Shown: positions 1 to 11,905, counted from the first letter of the stretch. The stretch is DNA of 64,000 nucleotides from Prorocentrum cordatum (GCA_963575745.1 CAUYUJ010018649.1:293123-357122); one strand, 5' to 3'. Made by a program: numbers and translations. The notes: a model not told the origin generated them from the letters alone.

Positions 1-180
1 CGTGATCTGAACGCGGGAAATATGAATATGAGCGAATCTGCACATGAATGAGCAGTGTGCGACAGTATTGTGCGCATAACCTGAGTATGTTTAAACTCAA
101 TACGCGACGAACGGACTGCGGGTAAGGAGAAGCCAGCTGCTTCTGGGCGCGAGCGGGCCAATGCCTCCCTCATTGGCCGT

Positions 181-950
181 CGCTGAGGCATCTGATTGCA
201 ACGCCTGCTACATCGCGGTGATCATGTGCCCCCCGCAAGGGGCGACCCCGTCCGCAAAGCGAACAAACCGCCTGACACATCTCCACGGCATTCGCGCGAA
301 AAGGGCGAACAGCATACATCCTGCCGGTTTGTGTTTGGGGTGATCTGGTGCCACGCCTGCTACATCGCGGCGGTCATGGTTGTTCAACTAAAAAATACTT
401 GACCCAAGAAACGTGCAAACCGATTGAGACATCCACCGCAATGCGGTCGCGAACGGGCACGGCCCCTTTTGGGGTGACAAAATGCAACGCCAGCCTTGTC
501 GCGCCGACCATGCGGCTCTCACGAGAGAAGCGTCTGTCCCGCGCAGCGGGCAGACCGCCACAATCTAGGCGCGAACGGGCAGGCGTGCTGCTCCCTGGCG
601 GCTCCTTCTCAGGGTGCCCAAGTGGGGCCCTGGGTATCACGCGCTGGCCATGCGTCTTCTATACGTCTTGAGAAACCAAGAAACAGCCTGGAACATCCTT
701 ACAATGAGATGGCGAACGGACGCGTCTCCGACCCCCTGGCGTTCGTGCGTCGGGGCGCCCAAGTGTCACGCATTCGCGCGCCTGTCAAGACAAAATAATG
801 TGTTTCACCAAACGACTCCTCCCAAGCGGCACCTCCTTGGGGCAGCGCACTACTACGTCTGCTACAGTGCGGTGAGCCTACTACCGCGCATGAGCGCAAC
901 AAGGTACGATGTGTCTAAATGTGGCTTACTGTGAGGGCGAATGAACCTGA
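181..950. repeat. Degenerate ~130-bp tandem repeat, block 1
   Basis: Units of roughly 120-140 bp recur with the landmarks CACGCCTGCTACATCGCGG (near 205 and 352), 'gagacatcc', 'cacaatctaggcgcgaacgg', 'ctggcggctcc' and 'gcccaagtg'. The same landmarks return at 3410-4270, so this is a dispersed satellite-like family. The short ORFs across it change frame from unit to unit and show no protein family, so I call no gene. The 180 bp before it show nothing recognisable. Confidence 0.6.
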
Positions 951-1189
951 ATGACTACGTGCGAGAATCATGTGAGTGAGCCTACGTCGGGCGTGTGTGG
1001 GTCTGCGTGTCGACGGGTTCGCTTGCGAACGCGTCAGGGCGTCAGTGGACCTGCCGCGCGCATGACACGCGCGCGAGGACGTCGAGGGGCGAGGGGGCGG
1101 GGGGGGCGAGATGCGGATGTGTCAAACAACGAGCCAAGCTGCGGGGAAAGAGGCGCGCATCCTGCAGTGCTGAAAAAAAGGACGAACGA

Positions 1190-3130
1190 GACCTGATCAA
1201 CCGACAAATCCGCCACGCAACCAAACAACCAACCAACAAACCCAACTAAACAGCCAAACTTCTCGGCATTGCAGCTTGAGACTTCTTCGCACCGCGGGCG
1301 CCATGACAGAAGGAGGGCACGCGCAGTGGCGGGGCTGATGAAGGGGGGGCGGGGGCGAGAAGAATCCGGGAAATGAGGAAGAATTGAAAATATCTCCCCC
1401 GCAAGAGAAGTGCGCCATGCAAGGCCTAGATTGAAAGGGCGAGGAGGGGAAGACGGAGCGCCGTCCAACGCCCGGGCGCGATTGCGACGGCAGCGGCTGG
1501 GGCTGAAGGGAGCGGCGCGGGGAACAAACTAGTTGGACGAGCGAAACGTAATCAACCAACAAACCCGCCACGCAGCCAAACGCCCAAACAACAAACCCAA
1601 CCAAACAGTCAAACGTCACGGCACTGCCGCTTGAGACTTCCTCGCATGGCGGCAGCCATAGCAAAGGGGGGGCGCGCATAATGGCGGGGCTGATGAAGGG
1701 GAAAACGGAACGTGAAGAATCCGGAAAATGAGCAACAACTGAAACTGCCCCCCGCAAGGCAGGGACGCTATTCAAGGCCCCCCCGCCCGCTCCGGCCGCC
1801 GGGGCCTGGGTCGAAGGGGCGAGGAGGGAAAAACGGAGTGCCGCCCAAGGCCCGCGCGCAAACAGAAAGCGAAGCGGGGCGGGGGGGCGGGGCGGAAGAG
1901 AATGGCTCACGGGAGGAAGGGAGAGGAGAGGAAAGGAACGCGCTGCAGCGCGCCACCGCACGGCTGCAGCGCATCGCAAGGTGGAGGGGCGCCCGATGCA
2001 CCTGGGGCGCAGCGCGGGCCAACCCGCCGCAAACGAGGCCTGGCGGACGAACCGCTGCTAAGTGCAGCGAGTCCCGACCACCGCAAACGAACAACCAAAT
2101 CCGCGCTGCAACGGAAAGGTGGAGAAACAACAAAGAACACACGGGGGAAAAGGGAGACCCAAGCAACAAACTGTAGAACGCCAAAAAGGATAAGGGGGGG
2201 AGAGTCGGAAAGGGACAAACTGTACAAGTCACATCCTAGCCCGCGTGCAGGTGACGCCCTTGTCGCAAGAGCTCGGGGCATGGCGACGGGGGCGACGTCT
2301 GCGCGGGGACTGCGGCGCGCGCGGGGCGCGGGAGCTGCGTGCGCCAGATGGACCGCAGGAGCTGCGCGAAACGCAAGGGCCGCACAATCCACATGGGCCG
2401 CATGATCCGCGTGGGGCGGGGGGGCGGGGGGCCGCCGCGCGAAGCGCACGGGCGCTCCTTGCAAACGGCCAAGGGAAAAGCGCGCGGACAGCGCCAGGCG
2501 CACGGGCCGCTGGAACATATGAACCGCATGGCCGCTCGTGCTGCCCAGGCCGTAAGAAGTGCGCGATCCGCGCGGTAGTTGGTCGTGCGCGCCGCCAGGC
2601 AGACCCTGCGCGAGCACCGCAGGACTGGTGAACACTTCCGGCCCAATTAAAATCACGTCGCGAGCCCACTCGCGGAACTGGCCCCCGCTGCCAAGCACTC
2701 GGACGAGAGCCGCGCCGACCAAACCAACCCATCACCGAATCATGAAACACAACAGCATCAGTTGAGACGTCCTCGCACTCCCCGCGAGGTTTGAAAGAGA
2801 GGGCGCGCACCTTGCAAGTGTACTTCAACGCGCTGCAACGCACCAGCGCGCGTCTGCAGCACAATGAGAAGCGGAGCAGCGACAGATGCGCCTGGAACGC
2901 AGCGCAAATTAACCCGCCTTCAACGAGGCCAGACGGACAAAACACTACTAACTGCAGCGCGCCCCGAAGCCCAAGTGGCCAGCCAAATCCGCGCGGCATC
3001 ATCAAGGCGGAGGAACCAAAGAAAACCAAGCGGAAAAAGGAGGAACCGAAAAATGAGCGGAAGAGCGGACGAGAGAGGGGGGAGGAATATACTCAGAAGG
3101 GTATGGACTGCACAGGGCACATGCACGCGG
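1190..3130. repeat. Degenerate long tandem repeat, about three partial copies
   Basis: The stretch starting with 'aaccaac...caaacaacaaacccaac' and followed by GCTTGAGACTTC and 'atggcggggctgatgaa' occurs at 1198-1450 and again at 1551-1860. A weaker third start (TTGAGACGTCCTCGCA) is near 2763. A second landmark, 'gcgctgca(g/a)cgc...aacgaggcc', is at 1940-2065 and 2830-2960. Long overlapping ORFs here are arginine/alanine/proline-rich on both strands, as expected from GC-rich repeats, and are not called. The interval 2230-2700 is GC-rich (CGCGGGG-type) with nothing recognisable. Confidence 0.55.
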
Positions 3131-3214
3131 AGGTAGAGCCTCTCAAAAACAAGATGCTGCACAGGCGACGGCGTGGAAAATGTTTCGTTACGGGAGATCC
3201 CCCTGTATGCATCA

Positions 3215-3258
3215 ACTCCCCCTCCTCCTCCTGCCCCTCCTCCTCCTCCTCCTGATCC
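3215..3258. repeat. (TCC)n microsatellite
   Basis: Short run of CTCCTCCTCC-type trinucleotides on the + strand, interrupted by CCCC. No gene context. Confidence 0.7.
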
Positions 3259-3409
3259 TCCTCACCCACGTTATTTGTCATTGGCCAGGTGGCGCGCACA
3301 TTTCCTTGCGAATCCTGTCTACGAACGTCGGAAAGTGAGCGGGTATGTAAGAAACTGGGTGAGCGTCAGCGCCCGTGATGCACCCTCTAGCGCCCCCCCC
3401 CACGCGGCC

Positions 3410-4275
3410 CCCATATGCCACGCCTGCTACATCACGACGACCACGCAACCTTGAACAATAATCAACACAATCAACCCATAAAAGCCAGAGTTCCGCATGA
3501 GGCATCCCCACAAACTGGGCGCAAATGGGGAAGTACCCTACCCGCTATTACATTGCAGTGGTCACACACCCCTGAAAAGAGACACGTCTTCCTCTCAACA
3601 ACCAGCGTTTCGCGTGAGATATTCCCACAATCTAGGCACTGACGCGCATGTGTCCTGCCCCCTAACGGCTAACCCTTCCAGAGACCAAAACGTATGTCAA
3701 CCACGTCGTCGCGGCGCCTGCAAACGCACCGGCACGAACGCACCGGCGAATGCACCCCCTGGCGCCTCCCCCCTGTGGCGCTGTGGCGCCCAAAAGTGAT
3801 GACTGCTACGCCGCGATTGCCGCGGCCTGAAAACACATGTTTGACTTACGTACGCCACCTGTTCGCAGGGGGCGACCCCACAATCTGGGCGCCAACGGGC
3901 AAGTATCCGACCCTCTGGCGCCCCCCCCTCCCTCTCTGGGGTATCCAAGTAATCGCTTTCCTCGTAGCGGCCTGAGAACAAGCACGCCCACCTCCAAAAG
4001 CCAGCGTCTCGCGTGAGATATCCCCGAATGCTGGGCGCCAACGGGCCAGTGTCCCACCCCGTGGTCGCTCCCCCTCGTGGCGCCCAAGAGCTATGGTTGC
4101 GACATCGCGAACACCGCGCGGCCCTGAAAAAGGCGCGCCTACATCCGTAAAACAAGCGAACCGCTGGAGACATCCCACAATCTGAGCACGAACTGGCAAG
4201 TGACCTATCCTCTGGCGGCACCCCCTTGTGTTGCCCAAGTGCTGCGCCTGGCGCATCGCGATGATTCTGATCGCC
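3410..4275. repeat. Degenerate ~130-bp tandem repeat, block 2
   Basis: Same family as 181-950. Repeating landmarks: GCCACGCCTGCTACATCACG (3416), 'gcgtttcgcgtgagatattcc' (3605), 'gcgtctcgcgtgagatatcc' (4003), 'cacaatct(a/g)(g)gc' (3628, 3880, 4170), 'ctggcgcccccc' and 'gcgcccaagagc'. About six to seven degenerate units can be followed. The interval 4280-4730 after it holds no recognisable gene. Confidence 0.6.
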
Positions 4276-4756
4276 AGATGGAGAAGGAGGGAGGAGGAGG
4301 GAGTGAGTAGACGGAGGCGCGGCATGGATAACAATAATGGAATAAGCTCCGCAGCATCCTCCACGAAACGCGCAACTACCTGCACAATGATCCATAATGA
4401 CCGTCGGACCCTTGCACCGCACGCGTTCGACGGAAAATGGCGGCAATCAAACTGGCCCAATATGCTGGTACATCGCCTCGATTTTGCCTTTCGTCAAACG
4501 TGCGTTTGATTCGTCCGCGTCGCCCAGCCCCCCATCTGAACCGAAAACGCCAGTTTCTGCTGAGACATCATCTCGATTCGCTTTTAAACTGGCCACGACG
4601 CGCAGGTGACGCTGGCGGTGTGCTGCCCGCGCCGAGGCAAGAGCGCCGTTTGGACGGACTTTCGGCCATTGTATGGAAGTTCGGCCCGCATAGTATGAAG
4701 GATCTAGCGGCCTCCCAGATGGGTTCCGAGTAGATTGGGTCGGAGGATCGCGCCGC

Positions 4757-4774
4757 CTCGCCGATGCATCGGCG
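4757..4774. repeat. 16-bp perfect palindrome CGCCGATGCATCGGCG
   Basis: A perfect palindrome lies in a stretch rich in 'gcatcggcg' variants (4740-4860: cgccgatgcatcggcg, ggtgcatcggcgatgcgg). It may be the centre of a small foldback repeat. No protein context. Confidence 0.6.
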
Positions 4775-4864
4775 ACGTCGGTGGTGAGTCGGCGACGCCA
4801 GCGCGGAGAAAATTGGGCCCCACATCAAGCCGCATCGGCGGTGCATCGGCGATGCGGCCCCCAC

Positions 4865-5045
4865 TTGTCGGGGGTTGCTGAAGGTGCCCCTGGCCCAAGG
4901 GGCTCCCAGCTTTTCGTTCAGTTTTGGAGCCCCTGGGGCCCTGTGGGCCTCGGGGTCCTCTGGAGGCCGTGGCGGCCTCCCTTGGAGATGCTGGGGGCAC
5001 CGTGGACCAGAAGCACTTCTAGCAACACCCGAACTTGGCAGGCCC
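4865..5045 (-). repeat. Dispersed repeat, inverted copy of 20860-21045
   Basis: The reverse complement of this stretch aligns by eye with 20860-21045: both carry 'ggcc(c)aagg(g)agcctcc', 'gccaccgtggcctccag', 'ggggctcc/ggggcttc', 'gccagggacacct/ggccaggggcacct' and 'agcaaca/c ccccgac'. Divergence is substantial. The proline/glycine-rich ORFs covering it on both strands are by-products. Confidence 0.5.
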
Positions 5046-5285
5046 AGCGAAGGATCGCCGCCGTCGCGCCGCGCTGGCTCCGCGGCAAGGCGGGCGGGAC
5101 CGCCGGGCGCGGCAGCACCGAGGGGCCAGCACTCTCTGAGCCCCGCGCGTGGCTGCGCGGCTGGCGACCGGCGCCGGGGGCGCCGCTCCAGCGCCGGGCG
5201 CCGGGCGCCGGAAGGTGGGCTTGCCTGGCGGGGCTGGGAAAGCTGTGCGGAGTCCACGGCCCAAGGCGCTGGCCTCTGACGCCGC

Positions 5286-5400
5286 GTGGATCGTTCAGCC
5301 TTGAACGATCGGAAGCTGATCGATCGCCAGATCGTTCTACACTGGCCGATTCTGGGCCACCAGCGGCGTTCAACCTTGAACGCCGGAAGCGGGTTACCCA
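5286..5400. repeat. Foldback repeat with GATCGTTCA hairpins, copy 1
   Basis: Contains GATCGTTCA followed after two bases by TGAACGATC (a hairpin), then 'gatcgttc(t)acactggcc' and then GCGTTCAACCTTGAACGCC (a second hairpin). The same order with the same spacing is found at 8372-8490. The shared arrangement of two hairpins around 'gatcgttccacattggcc' marks a dispersed element about 110-120 bp long. Flanks up to 6150 show no gene I recognise. Confidence 0.55.
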
Positions 5401-6149
5401 CGCACCTAACGGTTCTCTGCGTTCGATAACAAGCCACAGTGGTTGCCCGCGGCGCCGCTCTGGAACCAGTCTTTGGTCAGCCACCGTGCCCTCAGGCGCG
5501 TTGAGGCGTGGTGGTAATTCCAAGTGCTGTCTGGCAGGGCTTCTGCAAGGTCTTTTTTTATACAGGGGGGGCCCTCTTCCAACGCCTCGTCGCGTACATC
5601 GCCCCCTCTCCCGATGGTTTCTGATCGCACCGATGGCGCTTTCCAAGGCGTCGAAGATGCCAAAAATGGCTTCCGAGACGGCCCACGCAGGCCACCAAGG
5701 CTGACACGATGGCCCAAATGGGTTTCCATGGCGAATCAAATTGCTGGGCAACCGCGACGGAATCATCCGCAATCGAATGCTGCTGGAGCCTCCCATCACC
5801 GAACAGGCAACCCCAGCCTGCAGCCTCCCGACGACAGTGAGCCAACCACAGCGGCACAGCTCGCTGGACCAGATCGACCAGGATCGAAGCGTGGGAAGGA
5901 CCAGCCTGCTTCTCCGCCCCCCCCTGCGGAAGAGGGGACTTCAGGCCGCCCGGGAAGAATGCGGCCTCACAGAGGCAGGTCATCACTCGCCCCTCCCCCT
6001 GCGCAGCCTCGCAAGACGCCAAACGTCCTGGAATAGACCGAGGCCGCCCGCGGCCGACCGTGACAGGAGGGCGCTGCGCAAGGCCGAGCCACAAGGGAGT
6101 GTCTTCGAACTGCCTTCGAGGAGCAACTATAGCGGGATCCTCCTTACGA

Positions 6150-6262
6150 GCGGCGGACGTATTCGTATCCGCGCCCTCGCGGTCTGGACTCCGGAGCGCG
6201 ATCCCGCGGATACGCAGTCGCTCCGCGCGGGGCATCCGCGGGAAAAAACCGCCCCGTATCTG
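6150..6262. repeat. Foldback repeat with GTATCCGCG arms, copy 1
   Basis: GTATCCGCG (about 6165) pairs with CGCGGATAC (about 6207), and 'gcgcggggcatccgcgggaaaaaa' follows. A second copy of the whole arrangement (cctcgcggtcgg, gcgcgatcccgcggatacg, gcggggcggcatccgcgcaaaaac) is at 18800-18905. Surrounding long ORFs are GC-rich shadows of each other and are not called. Confidence 0.55.
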
Positions 6263-6884
6263 CGGGGTTGCGGCCCCAGGGCCCAGCCTGCGAGGCTGCA
6301 AGTACTGATATCACGACTTCCAAAGAGGCCGACGATGAGCCTCTCAGGGCTCCCAGGAGCGCTCCCCGACCCCCGCGGCCCTGCCCCCCCCACACGGCCG
6401 AGGCCGCGCGGGGCCTGCGCCGGCAGCCTCCTCACCCGCCGCGGGGGCAACCGCCGCACCTCCGTCCCTCCGCCGCCGGAGCTCGTCCAGGAAGGCCATG
6501 GCCGCACGGCGGTTGTCCTGGAAGGCCCCGCGCGAGCATCGCCCCCGATCTGGACGTATGGCATTACGGAAACGCTCGCGACGGCCGCCTCTTCCTCGAG
6601 TCGTGGCCCTCTGGCGCGCATCGGGCCCCGGGAGGAGATCGGAGGTCCGGGGGCCCACGCCACGACTGCGAGGCGATGTCCTGGGACCCCAAGGGGGCGG
6701 TAGATGTGGATATCCGCCACCGTGCCTGCACGGAGCGGGCGTGAATGCTCGTCCGTTATGTGGAAGGTGTTTTGGTGTCTTCTAGTGCTGAACCCCCCCT
6801 GATCCCCTCATCGCGAGCACCCCCGACAGACCGCCCCCCCTGAACTTGCTTTTCCGCGCGCGGCGCGCTTTTCCAGCCCCGGGC

Positions 6885-7395
6885 GGCGAAGATGGCTCTC
6901 AAGACGGCTTCCATGACAGCCACATGACACCAAAGACGGCCCAAGAGGGCCCAAGACAGCACACGATGCTCCCAAACAGCCTCAAGACGGCTCGAGAGGC
7001 TTCCAACATGGCCCAAGAGGACTCCAAGAGGCCCTCCAGGAGAGCCCGAGGAGGCGAAACACATCGATTGCCTTCGATGTTGTGGAGATTGTGAGGCTCT
7101 CACCTGTTTGGGTACCCGATCGCTCAAGACGGCCCAAGAGGCCGTCAAGGTAGCCAGAGGACATCCCATGAGGCCCCAGAAGAGGGCCTAAAGTCGGCTC
7201 AAAAGGACCCACAGATCGTCGAAGAGCCTCCCAAGAGGGCCCCAACACGGCCCGGAAGCGCTCCAAGAGGGCACCAAGACAGCGCAGGGAGGCCCCAAAA
7301 CGACCTCCGAAGGCGTCAGACGGGCCACCAACCCCCCAAGACGGCCCAAAAGGCCCCAGGAGGCCCCCACACCGTGCAGCCCGAGAGGGGCGGGA
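6885..7395. repeat. GGCC/AAGA-type degenerate repeat block 1
   Basis: Composed of short degenerate units such as CCAAGACGGCC, CCAAGAGGGCC and CTCCAAGAGG. It gives overlapping ORFs on both strands (products rich in 'DGPKTAQE' one way and 'LLGRLGG' the other). Similar blocks are at 8860-9325, 28565-28800, 38640-38830, 40260-40430 and 40740-42250. Treated as repeat, not gene. Confidence 0.65.
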
Positions 7396-8370
7396 GTTGC
7401 AGGAAGGACACGGCGAGGGCGACGAGAAGGAAGAGGGAAAACCCCTGGGCCCCTGAGAAGCGCAGCGCGGCCAGATGGCGCTCAGACGCGAAGCAGAAAG
7501 ACGATATGACACGGTGAACAGAAGGGGCGGGAGAGGAAGCTCCCCCACCAAGGATAGCTTCGGGGTTACACTGTGCAATGACTTCGAGATCCCAAGAGAC
7601 CTCGCCGCACGGTCCGTCACTGCACGGTGTTGGGACCCTGGAGGCCCCAGACGCCCGAGACGTCCTCGGAGAACGACCCGAGTCCCAAAACCATGCAGCC
7701 ACCCCGAACCCCCACTGATTCACCACACGGTGTGGCCACCGCACCGCCTGGCGGGGGGGCTGCCCGAGAGCGGGCACCAAAGAAGCGCCTCGAGCATACC
7801 GGGCGAAGCGAGACGAAGGCGCAGAAGCGGACGGGCGGCAGCCGGAGAAGAGCGAGGCAGGCGCACCAGAGCAGAGCGCCAGGCAGTCGGCTCTGCAGCG
7901 AGGCGCAGCCGAGCAGAATCGGGCAGCGCAGGTACGCGGGAGAGAGCGCAGCGGATGAGGGCACGCCTCGCCCCGGGGGAGGGCGGAGGAGGGCAGAGGA
8001 CGTGAGGAGGCAGCGAGGCGACAGCGGCGAAGGCCGTCGCGAGCAGGCCGTTTTGGGCCCAGGAGGGGCATGGGGATGCAAAACCTCCTGCGCGTGTCTG
8101 TCTGGGTCGGATGTCCTGCGCTTCTGCCTAGTTCGACAGTCGGCCCGCGATCACCTGCGCGATGTTCGGCGCCAGGCCCGAGCGCGCAGGCGGGCGCGAG
8201 CGGCGGCGCGCGCGGGCGGCGAGAGGCGTGGCAGAAGAGCGCCCGCTTCAGGGCGCTGCACTGCCCAAAGGACGGCGTTTGCATCGAGGCCGGGCAAGTG
8301 GGCAGGCCAGGAGGCGGGCAGAGATAGCAGCGTCACCTGGCGTCATGACGACCACGGCGTTGGTTTCTGA
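7396..8370. other. GC-rich stretch with no recognisable gene
   Basis: Several long ORFs overlap here on both strands (for example 7627-8370 + and 7316-8284 -), but all are arginine/alanine/serine-rich with no motif, and their number reflects scarcity of stop codons at high GC. I see no coding support. Confidence 0.5.
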
Positions 8371-8371
8371 A

Positions 8372-8490
8372 ACCGCGCGGATCGTTCAACCTTGAACAAC
8401 CGGTGGCTTTTCCATCGCCTGATCGTTCCACATTGGCCAAACTGGGCCCGTGGCGGCGGTCAATCTTGAACGCCTGCGGCGGTTCGCAAC
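8372..8490. repeat. Foldback repeat with GATCGTTCA hairpins, copy 2
   Basis: Second copy of the element at 5286-5400: GATCGTTCAACCTTGAAC, then CTGATCGTTCCACATTGGCC, then 'cggtcaatcttgaacgcc'. The first hairpin is imperfect here. Confidence 0.55.
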
Positions 8491-8859
8491 TGCGTCGGCA
8501 CGACACGAACCTACCGTAGGCCGCAAGGGCCGCAATTCTGTCAGCGTGCGCGCGGGCGGGCCCAGATACACAGCAGGCGTGCGCCAGCGTACGCCACAGG
8601 CGCGCCCATGCTGCACTCCTTCGATCGCAACAGTGTCGTGCCCGTCGGGGATAAGGAGAAAAGGAGGGGGCAACCGAACACCCATCAGCTGACATCATGC
8701 AATCCCACAAGCCCTTTGCGCCAAGGTGGTCAAGCGATGTTTGTTTTCCTCTTCCAAAACGGTTTGCCCTTCGGGGAGGGGTACGTACCGTGCCCCTCCC
8801 GTCCCTGAGGTTTTTCGTTGTTGCTGTTTTATGTTTTTCCTAGGGGGTACGCGATCGGT

Positions 8860-9325
8860 CAGAGCGCCCAAGATGGCCCAATTTGGCTCCAGGAGGGCCT
8901 ACGATGCTCCAAGATGGCCTCCACCTGCAGGACCCCCCATAAGAGGCCAACATCCTTCAAAAACCTGAAACAAATCGTTGATGTGTGCCTTTTTGTTCGC
9001 TTTTTCGTTTCCGATGCGCTATTGAAGCTTCCAAATGTCCCCAAGACGACCCAAGAGAGCCCAAGAGCACCCCCCCAGACGGCCCCAAGAGCGCCCCAAA
9101 GCGTGCCAAGAGCGCCCCAAAAGACGAAGATCATGGCCCCAGGGGGGTGGGCTAACATCGGGGACCCCCCCTCCTTAGATTGATAGCTTCCAAGATGTGC
9201 TGCCAAGAGGCCCTCAAAAGGAGGCCCCCAAGAGGGCCCCAACAGAGCCCCAAATGGGCCCCACGACGGCCCCACGATGGCCCCAAGACGGACCCCAGAG
9301 CGCCACAAAAGGGCCCCAAGAGTCG
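8860..9325. repeat. GGCC/AAGA-type degenerate repeat block 2
   Basis: CCAAGATGGCC, CCAAGAGAGCC, CCAAGAGCGCC and GGCCCCAAGA units. One part, 8876-8895 (AATTTGGCTCC), superficially resembles the spliced-leader end but is simply another unit of this repeat. Confidence 0.6.
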
Positions 9326-9329
9326 GTTT

Positions 9330-10240
9330 GTCTTGTCCTCCTCCCCCTCCTCCTCCTCGTTTCCCCTCGCCCCCCGCGGGCTCCAGGGATGGCCCGCAGA
9401 GGCCCTCCAAGGCAGCCCCGTTGCTCCCAATGCTCTCTCTGTTCGTCCTGGTTGCCCGCTCTGTTTCACTAGATGTGTCTCTCCGTCTGGGTTCGCGCCA
9501 ACTCTCTGGGCAACAGTTCTGAACGTGCTGGTGTGGGATACTCTTGTTGATCGCGAGTGACGCGGGTCCAACCGCGCACCGCCGAGAAGGTCGAAAGAAA
9601 GACGCGAGCCGAGCAGCCACAAGTGGGACGCTGGAAAAGGGCAACGAGAGGGCAACTACGCGGCGGGAAAGGAAAACGAACGAAAGACACGCGAAAAGAG
9701 CGAGAGGAACGGAAGAGCGAAGAGGAACGGAAGACAAGACAGAAAGACATAATGCAAGCCACAGCTCAAACTCAGACCAAGCAGTAGACGACGTAGACGA
9801 CCGCCCCTTGTCGAACTGCCAGTACTTAAAATAGAAGTCAACGTGCCCAAACCAATGCACTCATATGGAATGTCGCGAAAGGCGAGGAGACCACACAATG
9901 ACCACCGGCACCGTGAGGGATACTTTTTTTGGTCGCGGCCGCGGGCGAAAGCGCAAGCGGCGAGTCGTAAGTCCGGGGCGCGGGCCTACTAATTGACAAC
10001 AGGAGCAAACTAAAGCCGCGCACCTAAACGGCCTAAGCTGCACCGAGAGGGATACGCGAAGCGACAACGATTCAAAAATGGCGTGAAGGCTTGCGGAGTG
10101 TTCGTGCAGTTCCCTCATTCTTCGGAGGTGGTCGACGGCTGTCGAAATTGTTCGGCCGTTTCAGACGAGGCTACGGGATGGATCATTCGCATCCCGAGGC
10201 TTTCAACCCTGACTATCTTCGTCTGTCCCTTCCCTTCAGA
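9330..10240. other. No recognisable gene
   Basis: Mixed-composition sequence with short overlapping ORFs. The purine-rich part at 9590-9760 gives basic ORFs on + and serine-rich ORFs on -. Nothing is conserved that I recognise. Confidence 0.4.
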
Positions 10241-10244
10241 ATCC

Positions 10245-10620
10245 ATCTCACATCCTCCCCCCTGAACCTCCTCCTCCGCCGCAGTCATCCTCCTCATCTG
10301 ACTCCTCATCCTCCTCTTCTGCATCATTACTGTTCCCTTCCTACGCCTCGTCGTTATCCTCTTCTGCGTGCTCCACCTCTACCTTCGTTTCCTCCTAATC
10401 CTATCCCTCCACTTCTGCCTCATCTTCCTGCTTCTATGTATATATGACTTTTGGGTGCCCTCTCCCTCCCCAATATCATCCCATCTTCCCGTACCCCACT
10501 CACGTCCCCCTCTCCTTCCCCCACCACCGTCTCCCACTCGTCCCCCCCTTCTCTATTCTTCTCCTCCTCCAACTCCATCTTGTGTCATCTTCCCCTCCAA
10601 CCCCCCCATCGGGCGGAGGA
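10245..10620. repeat. Pyrimidine tract (CCT/CTT rich)
   Basis: About 370 bp in which the + strand is dominated by C and T (CCTCCTCATCTGACTCCTC and similar). It then changes abruptly to 'gacgacgacgatgatggtgacgacgac' (10625-10655). Low-complexity DNA; ORFs across it are not credible. Confidence 0.6.
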
Positions 10621-11139
10621 GGACAGCGACGACGACGATGATGGTGACGACGACCCCCGGACCCCTCCTCGTGTGTGTTCTGACGAAGAGTTCGAAGGGA
10701 GTCCAGCCGTGGGAGCGAGGGCGCTGCAGGAGGATCCAATAAGAAGGACCCCCAAACGCCCAAGGACTGGACCTCGATCCTCGAACCCCGTACGACGGCG
10801 GCGGCGGCGACGACGACGACAACGACTGGGCGGGGGGGAGTCCTCCGAGGAGGTGGGCTTTGTGTCCGAGAGCGTGTGCAGGGTCCACCGCGACCGTTCC
10901 TGGCGGAAGGGAAGGGGGACGAGGTGTCCCCCATCGGCGATCGGCACGTATAGAACTGGAGCTATCTGACGCCGCCGCCAGCGGCCGCCCCTGCTCGCAT
11001 GCCTGAGAGCAGGAGGAGCACATTTCCCGGAGGGCTCGAGAGGCCCTGAGAAAGGCTCCGAAAAGTGGAAAGTTCAAAGAATGCTCGATACAACATCACT
11101 AGAGGGAAGAACAACGAACATATAAGCATGAATTTTCAG

Positions 11140-11265
11140 AGTTCCGCGCCGAGCTGTCGGCACCCTCCCTGGCGCGCGGAGCGCGCCAGGGGCATCGCTG
11201 GAGGCGACGCCATGGTGGCCCAGCGCCGATCCAAGAAGTCCGCGCGGAGCTCCGACAGTTTAGTA
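11140..11265. repeat. GC-rich foldback element, copy 1
   Basis: Core palindrome CTGGCGCGC-gga-GCGCGCCAG lies at 11168-11190, followed by 'cgctggaggcgacgcc' and 'cagcgccgatccaagaa(g)tccgcgcgg'. The same parts in the same order are at 37205-37330, where outer arms are also well conserved. Copies about 26 kb apart define a dispersed foldback family. Confidence 0.6.
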
Positions 11266-11799
11266 GGCGCTGTCTCTTTTCTGGGTTCGATGTTTTGGCC
11301 CAACGGGTGGGGGAAGTGGGCGGTCTGGCTCTGGGCCGGTGCTTCGTCGATCTGGTTTGACCAGTCGCGCAAGCCTGCAGGGAGGGGGGGTCGCGAACCA
11401 GAACGTAGAACACGCGCTACTTAAGAATTACATGTTTCGTCTGACTCGAGCCGAACTCCGAGAACGTTCGATAGCCAGCTCCCGGCCATGCCGCCCGACG
11501 GCCCGCTCTCCAACTTCCCCGTGCGCACAAAATCTGACCCCAGCGCGATCCGACCGCCCACGCCCCGCGAAGGACAGACCATCCCTAGGCCCTCGCCCCC
11601 CCCCAGTGACCTTCCAGGAGGGCTACGACATAGCACCAAGACCTCGGCATCCAAATTCTTGTCGAGGTTTCAGGTAGTCCAGATAGGCCTCTAGGTCTGG
11701 AGGGCTGTTTCTCATCACTCTCAAAGGTCAGGGTGTGCCCCCACCCATTCCACCCCGCCACACTCACTATTATTGAATAGCTCTGAGACAGTATCCGAA

Positions 11800-11905
11800 A
11801 GCATCGGTCCTCGAACAGGGATCCTTGACCCCCATGTTTCGACCCTCTAGCCTCGATCCTCGAACATCGATCCTCGAACCCCGACCCCTCGACCCCCTTT
11901 TAACG
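11800..11905. repeat. Short tandem repeat, unit CTCGATCCTCGAAC
   Basis: Units 'ggtcctcgaaca', 'cctcgatcctcgaacat', 'cgatcctcgaacccc' and 'gacccctcgaccccc' repeat several times. The 'tcgaac' words resemble a tRNA T-arm, but no acceptor or anticodon stem exists. Confidence 0.5.

Noticed and set aside
1700-3030. ORFs of 266-271 codons on -
   Set aside because: Arg/Ala/Ser-rich, overlap ORFs on the other strand, and lie in a degenerate tandem repeat.
8870-8896. Possible spliced-leader relict (AATTTGGCTCC)
   Set aside because: It is one unit of the local CCAAGATGGCC repeat and lacks the conserved CTCAAG end and a following ORF.
11800-11905. tRNA-like 'tcgaac' words
   Set aside because: Part of a short tandem repeat; no cloverleaf can be folded.
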